Source: Piezodorus guildinii
Lineage: Eukaryota; Arthropoda; Insecta; Hemiptera; Pentatomidae
Length of the DNA stretch: 64,000 nt
Assembly (NCBI GenBank): GCA_023052935.1
Contig: CM041298.1
Coordinates: 65,435,838 to 65,499,837, forward strand
Direction of reading: 5' to 3'
Shown: positions 57,501-64,000 of the stretch, in pieces
Numbering within the stretch: the first letter of the stretch is position 1
How the letters are laid out: each line of letters starts with the position of its first letter
The notes under the pieces: model-generated
The model's database searches: none
Seen by the model: the letters and a program-made list of their open reading frames with translations, nothing else
Told to the model about the DNA's origin: nothing
Program-made: the position numbers and the translations under genes

Positions 57501-60500
57501 GTTTTCAAGCATATATTATAATTAAATACATATAACCCATGGAAAGTTATCAGCTCAGTTCTTATTAACTATATCTTTTTCTAAGCCAATGGATGTTTAA
57601 GAAAATGATCTGATTGAAATCACACTCACACTCCACGCTTTTCCCGCCAACTGTGAGTATGACTTGAGATTACTAGAAAACTGACGTCCGATTAGCCATA
57701 GAAGAGTAAAAGTGACATTAAACGAATAAACAACTAGAAAACTGTTTAAGTACTTTCCAATAACTTTATCATGTTATTTTGAAACATGAAAACTTATAAC
57801 GAAGGCTAAGACAGTTCGGGTGGCAATAAGAAAATACTAAAAAATAGTGAAAAAGTTTTTCAACATTTTCTAATATTTTTAACCGCCATCTGAACCACCT
57901 CATTAATCTCAAGGTCAACTATATAATGTTTAAGAACTTGAAACATATACTTCCATTAAGAACTCGGATTCTTAGCTTCCCTATATGATACTTTACATAC
58001 ATAGTGAAATAAAAAAAAAAAAATTATCTTTAATTTAATAAACTTACTCCTCAAGAATAAAATAACTCTGAAATTATTCGAGGAGAAAATATACACATAT
58101 TTTTAGGTCGAGAGGTGGATGGTGAAGAGGATAATCTAGGAAAGTTTTTAGATTCTTCAAGAATGGAATCATCAGATAACAAGAGATTGCTAGTAACTAG
58201 AATAAATCCAATATAGTACAAAACAAAAGTAAGGCTTTGTGATTAGCTAGGAGGAAGACAACAGGAGTCACTTAGAAGGTATAGCTTATGCTATTATTCA
58301 GATTGATAGTTATTTTCACTTAGTTAATATCTAAAAGAAGGCATAACTTTTTACTCGCTAGTAATTTCCATTGAGCTATTATTTACACACTATTATTTGT
58401 CGTAAACATTCCATAAAGTTAGAATCGGTCATAATTACTCCGAGAGACTTGAGGTGCGATCGGGTTTGAAACAGGGTGACTCCCTTTCACCTGTTGTATT
58501 TAATATAGCCTAATTTCTATATTAGCCTACATTCTTCTATATAGAAAAGGTGATGTGTACCGGATGGGGTATGCCGATGATTTTTTACTGCTAGGTGAAG
58601 ACCCAGAAACCATACAACTAAATACAAGTGTGTTAATAAAAACCGGTAAAGAAACAGGACTCAAATTAAATACCGATAAGACAAAATATACGATTAGTAG
58701 AAGAAACAGTGGCGATCTTGTTGATATTGATATATCAGGGCATACTTTAGTACACATAGAGAAATTCAACTATTTAGGTTCAATGATAACAAGAAAAAAT
58801 GAAATCCAGGAAGAAATAAAGTCCCGGTTAAAGGTGGGAAATGCCTGTTATTATTCAGTTGCTAAGTTACTTAGCTCGCGGCTTCTATCTAAAAACTTAA
58901 AGATTAGAATCTATAAAACTATTATTCTTCCGACGGTTCTTTACGGATGTGAAACATGGCCGCTTCCTTTGAAGGATGAACAACGGCTAAAGGTTTTCGA
59001 AAATAAGGTACTGCGTAAAATATTTGGCCCGAAGAGAGATGAGGCCACTGGGGGGTGCAGAAGGTTGCACAATGCAGAATTGCGGAGCTTGTACCCTATG
59101 AATATAATTGAATTTATAGCATCACGGAGCCTCAAATGGGCGAGTAAAGTTGCTGGGTTGGTGAGGAACGGATTCTGAGAAAGGTGTTATTCACTGATCC
59201 GACTGGTAGGTGTCCGAAAGGTAGGCTGAAGCGTTGATGGGAGGATTGCGTTGAGGCTGATCTTGAGGGCTTGGGCTTGAGCGGTGAACATTGGACGAGT
59301 CTGTGTAGGTGGAGTTTGGTGGTATCGGCATCGAACCTTCGGGTTCGGTAAGCCTATTATCATTATTATTTATACTCATGATGATGAACAAGTAAACCTG
59401 AATAATAAAAAAACCTCTTCAAGAGCTAAAAATATAAGAATAGCTTCTCTCAACAGACTTTAGTTTCAGTTTTAGAATGAACATATACCTAAGAGATGTG
59501 AAAGTTCCTGGAAGCACTCAAAATATATATTTTGTTTTAACCAATTCATTAATCTTATTAATATCAACTCATGCTCAGAGATAGCCCTTCTTACAGTAAG
59601 AAGTGGGGAATGATGGGTTATGCTAAAAGTTAATAAATACATAAAATATATATATAACCTAAATTTTGCAGGTTTGGGGATAATACAGCCTGAGCTAACT
59701 ATTTTATCTCCCTTCTCATCCTAATAAAACAACTTATGAAGGGTTCAATCAAAATAAATCACACCCAAGTAGTCTTGATCAGTAGGAATGAAAAATGATT
59801 TCAAAAATTGGCACCTTATTAAACATAAACATGAACTCAAGTCTAAAGAGCTTAAAGTTCCAAGTACCAACCAAAATTCTTATCATCTGTATAGACATAT
59901 TCTTCCTGTAAAATGAAACTATAGAATTGTAAATCTTAATATAGTAACAAAAGGGAGGTTACAATAAAAAGTAAATTTCTTTAAATATATTTAATATTAG
60001 TACCACATTTCAAGAAAATGACACCCTTCAATGAATCATGTCAAAACAAATGTTCTTTCACTCCATTTGTGATATTTCACTGAGGATAAACTTCCACAAT
60101 AGTACCTCAATAAGATAATCTATTCTGTAATGGATCTTGACTAACTTGGCACTGATTGATATATTTTTCTTAATTTTTAATTATTGTTACAATAACTTTT
60201 GAAGTTTGAGAAATGATTAAATTAATACTTCTAGTATATTACCCTAAATATTTCTAAACTTCAGACATTGGCTTTCAAATAACAAGTAAAATATGACTCT
60301 AATGTTTATAATAAATTATAATAAAGAAAATTAAATTACAGAAATCAATTCTAAGAGAAAATATAACCAAATCCAGGTAAGTCTAGTAGATAAACAAGAT
60401 AATTTAAAGATTTAATAGAAAATAAAAAATAAATATTAAACAATATTATGGACATATAGCTGCGTAACTCAATTGTAAATGCTTATATTTGATGTCATAA

Positions 60501-60544
60501 TTACATATAACTGATAATGAGATACCTCTTAATGCCGCAGCCAT
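51536..60544 (-). CDS. ATPsynG: ATP synthase subunit g, mitochondrial, three coding exons
   Basis: Minus-strand exons 60544-60526, 53681-53521 and 51640-51536 join in frame to 94 aa. The first gives only MAAALR plus one base, the second the conserved LATFVKYAKVELTPPSP and IRNILSAAKTGKWKNITVR, the third EAWLNTLVTVEVLCWFYVGE and CIGKRSLVGYKIEV. Borders are GT/AG (donors GTATCT and GTATGT, acceptors TTTTTGTAG and TTTTGTTTCAG). Length and motifs match the subunit g family (about 95-103 aa). The C-terminal segment VTVEVLCWFYVGECIG is the inner-membrane helix with the family's GxxxG-like spacing; subunit g supports dimerisation of ATP synthase and cristae shape. Introns of 6.8 and 1.9 kb carry hAT, LINE, SINE and family T insertions. 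The 19-nt first coding exon is the least certain part. Confidence 0.88.
52415..52765 (+). pseudogene. Jockey-type LINE 3' fragment, second subfamily (copy f)
   Basis: Nearly identical to 12108-12440 (TTTACATACTGACCTTAAGA, GCACATACGGACACACTAC, AGGCTGAAGAGGAGTTGGAT), with GTGAATAAAGATTTAAAGTT and an A-run. It is inserted antisense in ATPsynG intron 2. Confidence 0.75.
52975..53170 (-). pseudogene. mariner transposase N-terminal relic
   Basis: Minus strand HFRHLMIFFISKMKNPQHIR and AMSKSGLLGLEPEILT match, with decay, the HFRHxMLxxFxKGKNA and WFARFRxGxFDL blocks of mariner transposases. Confidence 0.5.
53872..54385. mobile_element. Family T non-autonomous transposon, uninterrupted copy
   Basis: Ends AAGGCTGCGCTACACTGCGA and, inverted, AAGGCTGTGCTTCACAGTGA. 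The interior matches 5172-5934 over TTTTATTATAAATAATGTT and TTTCATGATGTGTTTGTTAC. About 514 bp; no reading frame. Confidence 0.75.
54937..55170 (+). repeat. SINE-A, diverged
   Basis: GTGGTTAGCTTGACAGCCTC, TAGCCCTAGGACTG, then CCCACTGTAGCATCGT and AAATAAATAAACAAG in SINE-A order. Confidence 0.7.
55171..56330. other. ATPsynG intron 1, nothing recognised
   Basis: Unique AT-rich intron sequence with no clear repeat. Confidence 0.4.
56336..56356 (-). other. Duplicate of the ATPsynG first coding exon (21 nt), start codon lost
   Basis: Minus strand reads TTTTCAG|AA ATT GCT GCT GCA TTC AGA G|GTATCC, against GTTCAG|AA ATG GCT GCG GCA TTA AGA G|GTATCT at 60526-60546. Acceptor-like and donor-like flanks are both kept. 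Inclusion after the first exon would add seven in-frame residues; it may equally be a silent relic of a local duplication. Confidence 0.5.
56738..57459. mobile_element. hAT-type non-autonomous element, 722 bp
   Basis: Starts CAGTGGTTCCCAACTAATGG, the classic hAT end, and closes with GTTGGGAACCAGTT. Flanking 8-mers GGTTAGAG (56730-56737) and GGTTAAAG (57460-57467) match 7/8, the duplication size of hAT transposition. No transposase frame. Confidence 0.75.
57684..57735 (+). repeat. SINE-A tail fragment
   Basis: GTCCGATTAGCCATAGAAGA and GTGACATTAAACGAATAAAC only. Confidence 0.6.
57811..57900. repeat. Imperfect hairpin, family H end pair
   Basis: ACAGTTCGGGTGGCAATAAG at the left and, inverted, AGGTGGTTCAGATGGCGGTT at the right. 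A worn counterpart of the hairpin at 1854-1966. Confidence 0.6.
58440..59365 (+). pseudogene. RTE-like LINE, partial reverse transcriptase, in ATPsynG intron 1
   Basis: GLKQGDSLSPVVFNI (motif B), a stop-broken stretch, then a 207-codon frame: GYADDFLLLGEDPETI (catalytic YADD), EKFNYLGSMITRKNEIQEEI, KIRIYKTIILPTVLYGCETW and VLRKIFGPKRDEATGG, ending in a WASKVAGLVRNGF segment. After the TGA at 59176-59178, sequence similar to the family C-terminus continues. It resembles the RTE-like endonuclease/RT common in arthropods. The endonuclease is absent and the copy is antisense to the host gene. Confidence 0.8.
59370..60525. other. ATPsynG intron 1 (5' part), nothing recognised
   Basis: AT-rich, unique. 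60440-60525 has weak similarity to 56240-56335, extending the exon duplication. Confidence 0.35.
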
Positions 60545-60836
60545 TTCTGAACACTGACAAGAAATTGAGAAAATGTCTATGCCATCTAAATAATAATGCT
60601 AATTTAATATCGGTATTATTAGTAAATCCACAATATGGCTATAAATTTATTAAGTTTACAATTAATTGTAAAAAAAAGTTCGATCAAATTCTTTAAATAA
60701 TTCAAAAGTACCTTAAATTATATATAGTTACATGTGTTACTACCTACCTGTCAAAGGCCTGTTGCACGTGGTTCCCAACACTCAATCTGTGCGTGTGTGT
60801 TTAACGTGTGGAGTTCTGTATTCCTGTTTTTTAAAC
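60545..60836. promoter_or_regulatory. Divergent promoter region of ATPsynG and the RpS27 copy / SsRbeta
   Basis: Head-to-head starts: ATPsynG on the minus strand at 60544, RpS27 copy on the plus strand at 60837. A TGTCAGTG initiator-like site lies just upstream of the ATPsynG ATG on the minus strand. TTCCTGTTTTTT at 60821-60832 is a pyrimidine-rich 5'TOP-like start for the RpS27 copy. Inferred only. Confidence 0.35.
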
Positions 60837-61091
60837 ATGCCTCTTGCCAAAGATTTACTGTGTCCGAGACCCGAAGAAGAGAAACGTAAGCATAAATTGA
60901 AGCGATTAGTTCAACATCCTAATTCTTACTTTATGGACATTAAGTGTCCGGGTTGTTTCAAAATTCGCACAGTTTTCTCACATGCCCAAACTCACGTTCC
61001 TTGTGAAGGATGCCTTACAATTCTTTGCCGACCTACTGGTGGAAAAGCAAGATTAACTGAAGGATGTTCTTTTAGGAGAAAACCCTATTAA
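60837..61091 (+). CDS. RpS27: 40S ribosomal protein S27, intronless copy
   Basis: 84 codons from [20 protein letters not shown] to [12 protein letters not shown], the exact family length. The C4 zinc ribbon is intact (CPGC, 14 residues, CEGC), as are [11 protein letters not shown] and [16 protein letters not shown]. Several positions invariant in most eukaryotes differ ([21 protein letters not shown], final KPY), far more than expected for a main-copy ribosomal gene. With no introns, this points to a retrocopy. Against decay: no stop or frameshift, all Cys kept, and a TOP-like start just upstream. No poly(A) tail or target-site duplication was found, so the copy is old or not a simple retrocopy. 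S27 sits in the 40S subunit near the head; whether this copy is translated is unknown. Confidence 0.85.
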   Translation: MPLAKDLLCPRPEEEKRKHKLKRLVQHPNSYFMDIKCPGCFKIRTVFSHAQTHVPCEGCLTILCRPTGGKARLTEGCSFRRKPY

Positions 61092-61271
61092 GATATTGTA
61101 TGGATTATATAATTTTTTACACCATCACAGATATTTAGAAGGCACCTGTATGTTCTGTTGGCTGAGTGGGGTCCACGCGGCAGTTTCTCAGTTTCACAAA
61201 AGTCTAGTTGTCGCTCAGCTTTCGTTCTGGCAAGTTGTTTCAGTTTATGAATTTCATTTAAATATTTCAAG

Positions 61272-61889
61272 ATGTCATTTAGACAAAGTTTAGTTTTAGC
61301 ATTGATGTTCCTCTGCATCCAGTATTCAGTAGAAGAGTCAGAATCTGGTGCTAGACTGCTTGTATCCAAACAAATCTTAAATAAATATATTGTCGAAAAC
61401 ATGGACTTGGTTGTCAAGTATACTTTGTATAATATTGGAAGTAGTCCTGCAGTGAATGTGTTACTTACTGATAAAAGTTTCAGCCCAGATAGATTTACAG
61501 TTGTTGGAGGAAGTTTAGCAGTAAAAATTCACAGGATACCTCCTGCTACAAATATGTCTCACACTGTTGTACTTAGGCCTATCAGACTCGGTTTCTACAA
61601 TTTTACTTCAGCTGAAGTGGAATACAATGGTGGAACTGAAGATGCTCATGTGAATGTAGCACTGAGCAGTGAACCAGGTGAGGGATATGTTGTATCTTTT
61701 AGGGATTATGATAAGAAGTTTTCTCCACATCTGCTAGATTGGGCTGCATTTGCTATCATGACTTTACCTTCACTCGGAATTCCATTTTTTCTTTGGTGGT
61801 CTAGCAAAAGCAAGTATGATTATGAACCTTTGTCTAAGAAGAAGATGCAGAGGGATGCACTTAAGAAGAAAGATGATGACAAAAATTAA
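61272..61889 (+). CDS. SsRbeta: Translocon-associated protein subunit beta (SSR beta), intronless
   Basis: 205 aa. Residues 1-20 are a signal peptide (MSFRQSLVLALMFLCIQYSV); the lumenal beta-sandwich domain follows to about 150. Sequons NMS at 94 and NFT at 110 keep the 16-residue spacing known for the vertebrate glycosylation sites. The strongly conserved end HLLDWAAFAIMTLPSLGIPF followed by FLWW forms the single membrane helix (about 154-176), then a Lys-rich cytosolic tail (KKKMQRDALKKKDDDKN). The protein is part of the TRAP complex beside Sec61 in the ER, assisting signal-peptide insertion and folding. The whole ORF is one exon, 180 bp downstream of the RpS27 copy on the same strand, with an AATAAA 140 bp after the stop. 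Confidence 0.96.
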   Translation: MSFRQSLVLALMFLCIQYSVEESESGARLLVSKQILNKYIVENMDLVVKYTLYNIGSSPAVNVLLTDKSFSPDRFTVVGGSLAVKIHRIPPATNMSHTVVLRPIRLGFYNFTSAEVEYNGGTEDAHVNVALSSEPGEGYVVSFRDYDKKFSPHLLDWAAFAIMTLPSLGIPFFLWWSSKSKYDYEPLSKKKMQRDALKKKDDDKN

Positions 61890-62028
61890 GTGATTACTTA
61901 AAGACTAATTTATCTAATGTCATGTTAATAATTTATTTAATACTCATGTTTTGTGTTCTGAAAGTTTCTTTTTTTATGTACAATATTATAAATTTGTTAA
62001 GTTTTTTTTGTAAAGTTTGTGCCTTCTG

Positions 62029-62034
62029 AATAAA
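62029..62034 (+). terminator. Polyadenylation signal of SsRbeta
   Basis: AATAAA in a T-rich 3' UTR, about 140 nt past the stop; a GT/T-rich stretch follows (TTTTTTGTTATATTT). Confidence 0.7.
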
Positions 62035-62040
62035 AGAATG

Positions 62041-62429
62041 ACATTGATATATTTTTTGTTATATTTAAGAAGTTGATATTTGTTCTATCCTCTTATGTTT
62101 TGATTTTATTGGCATATGATTTATTTGAAAACTTCTTTACCAACTTCAACCAATTTTTTACGTACTCTAATACTTCAAGCCTGGAAAATTCCTCTAGTTC
62201 TTTTCATGTTTGAATACCATTATTTTGTTTCTTTATGAACTGTTTGATAATAATTGTTAAAACATTCCATTATTTACAAAATACATAATTTTAGCTATCT
62301 AATGGTATGTGTCCCACTTCAGTATTACTGCTTAGTTGGTTATCATGTTTTATTTTAAATGTTGTTTTGCAGATAGTTGGCAATAAAGTTTTATTTATTA
62401 TTCCATATCATTTACTTATCTTTTTTTTT
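62041..62429. other. Downstream flank of SsRbeta, nothing recognised
   Basis: AT-rich and unique. Confidence 0.4.
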
Positions 62430-63340
62430 TTTACTTACCTATATATGGAACATATAGTTAGGGAAAGTATTGCGATCACGAAAATTTTTGAATTCCAATT
62501 TTTAAAGGAAATACACGTTTTAGGGTCCCTTAATTCAAAATGACTAAGTCCCACCAAAAGGTATGTCTGTGTATATGTGTGGTAAGTCCAGTGCGAAAAC
62601 AAGTCCTATAAAACTGAAATTTCATATTTAAGAAGACTATGTCCGAGATGTTACGGTAACTTTTTCATCAAAATCAGCTAACCAGAAGATCCACTTTATA
62701 CCATGCATTTTGCACTTATTTACGATTTTCTCAAAAATGGCTCTAACAATTTTGATTAAACCCGCTATATCGATGTAAAATTGAAAGGGATTAAATATCA
62801 TGTAGGTTTCATTCCGATTAAAATAGTCTGACAGGGCTTTAATGCCAATATTTTAAAATTTCTTCCTCTAAACTACCATAAATTTTGTAGTTTTTATGAA
62901 ATTTACCATATCATCTGATTATCATGGCTAAAAAACAGTTTTAACAAATATTTAAGTTGAACGTATTCAATATCCAACTAAAGGAGATAACAACAAAAAT
63001 AATTTTTTTATGCAATTTTTTTGTTTTTGAACTTTTTGAGGACAGTAATATACATGAAAAAGATATCTTTGGAATGCTAAAGATTTTAGAAAAAATATTA
63101 TCTCATTCATACTACTGTAAAAGTTAACGGAGAGTGTTGAAAAGCTGATAAAACAAACTGATTGTTGTAGATAATAATAGAATAGATTATTTAATTAAGC
63201 ACATATTTCTATTATAATCCAATGTAATTAATTCTTTTACAACTTATTTTCGTTCCTAAATTTGTTTAAAAATTCTTAAATTGAAATAAATAACGGAGGA
63301 GAGTAAAAGTTGTGTTGTGCACACCAGATTTTTTAAAAAT
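62430..63340 (+). mobile_element. MITE-F, full-length copy
   Basis: Left end TTTACTTACCTATATATGGA, right end GGAGGAGAGTAAAAGTTGTG then GTGCACACCAGATTTTTT. About 0.9 kb. Best reference copy for the family in this window. Confidence 0.7.
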
Positions 63341-63480
63341 GGTTTATTGACTAATTAAAATTGAAGTATATTTTAAATCAGAGAAACTATAATTACAGTT
63401 TCTGCTAGGCTTATAAGTTAGTGTCTCATATTTTAAATCTTGATAAAATCAAATAATTCCAAAGGACCAACTGATTTAAG

Positions 63481-63684
63481 ATGATTGGGGGGTGCGGTCA
63501 TAAAAAAACACTAACAAGTAGTACTTATTTTTAATTTTATTCCGACGTTTCGGCCTACATCTGGGATGCTGACTCAGAGAAGGTGTCTAAAGAAGTCCAC
63601 TTCTTTCTGCAATTTAAAATAAATTCTAATTCTGTTAGTGTGTTTTTTTTTTAATTTGATGACCACACCCCCAACTATCTTCCT
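63481..63684. mobile_element. Family H element, short, with inverted ends
   Basis: Left GGGGGGTGCGGTCATAAAAA and right, inverted, TTGGGGGTGTGGTCATCAAA, each followed inward by an AACACTAAC-type block. One hammerhead-like core lies between them. Right flank (GTTATCGGTCAACTAAACTC) resembles that of the palindrome at 40352 onward, so the true element may be longer. Confidence 0.65.
63541..63587 (-). ncRNA. Hammerhead-ribozyme-like motif (copy 6, degenerate 5' half)
   Basis: Minus strand: CUGAGUC in place of CUGAUGA, an altered stem region, then an intact GGCCGAAACGUCGG. The GUC site and the GAAAC strand are perfect. Confidence 0.35.
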
Positions 63685-63907
63685 TATCTAATATTGTTAT
63701 CGGTCAACTAAACTCCATCAACTGATTTTAAAAGTGTTAATTTTAGAGAAGTCTTTAGAAGTTTCTTGTAGAATAGGTTTTTGTCTACACTATTACATAC
63801 ATGTAGAAGTGGGTTGGGGTGCTGTCCATGAAGAGAAAACATTAATAAGGTAAGGAAATGGTAAAAATAAGGGTTCTAAAATTATTGTGTTTTTTTTTAT
63901 TGAGAAC

Positions 63908-64000
63908 CGAGATCACTTGTAGCTGGGTGGTTAGCATAACAGCCTCCTATGCCAAATGTCACGAGTTCAAACCCGTTGGTGGTCCTAGGATTTTTTAATG
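63908..64000 (+). mobile_element. SINE-A head, cut by the window end
   Basis: GGTGGTTAGCATAACAGCCT, GAGTTCAAACCCG and CCTAGGATTTTTTAATG match the head of 5579-5864. Confidence 0.8.

Noticed and set aside
1..64000. LTR retrotransposons or endogenous viruses
   Set aside because: No paired LTRs, protease, integrase or envelope-like frames were seen; all RT sequences here are of the non-LTR type.

Overview
Eukaryotic, AT-rich, intron-containing and repeat-dense DNA. Everything fits an insect nuclear chromosome: a mitochondrial receptor, an ATP synthase subunit and an ER translocon subunit resembling insect orthologues, Jockey-type LINEs without RNase H, mariner and hAT elements, and tRNA-derived SINEs. 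Hemiptera is plausible from the transposon mix, but that is an inference. There are no operons, CRISPR arrays or prokaryotic features.

Layout. 0-31 kb is almost gene-free: one orphan signal-peptide exon on the minus strand at the left edge (199-431), then layered transposon debris. A Jockey LINE with an intact 900-residue ORF2 (14232-17602, 11-bp target-site duplication) and a second, 5'-truncated Jockey (22111-24380, 10-bp duplication) stand out. The second is nested with another LINE inside an older inverted-repeat element. 31-47 kb is Tom70 (plus strand, ten coding exons, 565 aa, reconstructed in full), with transposons in most of its long introns. 47.5-48.6 kb holds a complete but dead mariner. 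51.5-60.5 kb is the ATP synthase subunit g gene (minus strand, three coding exons of 19, 161 and 105 nt, 94 aa). 60.8-61.9 kb holds an intronless RpS27 copy and an intronless TRAP-beta (SSR beta) gene, both plus strand. 62-64 kb is repeats again.

Repeat families, named here for convenience. SINE-A is tRNA-derived and ends in an AAATAAACAAAC-type tail (7 copies). SINE-B is tRNA-derived (1 copy with a 15-bp target-site duplication). MITE-F is about 0.83-0.9 kb with inverted ACTTTCACTTACCT ends. Family C has long inverted ends around a CCTCAAAATTTGAGG core. Family T has GGCTGCGATACAC-type inverted ends. Family H carries a hammerhead-ribozyme-like core and tends to collapse into hairpins.

The most interesting signal is that hammerhead-like core: CUGAUGA, a GC-rich stem with compensatory changes between copies, then GAAACGUC. 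It recurs at seven places, one of them twice inside a 468-bp near-perfect palindrome in a Tom70 intron. The host genes do not form one pathway, though Tom70 and ATP synthase g are both mitochondrial and ATP synthase g and TRAP-beta are divergently arranged.
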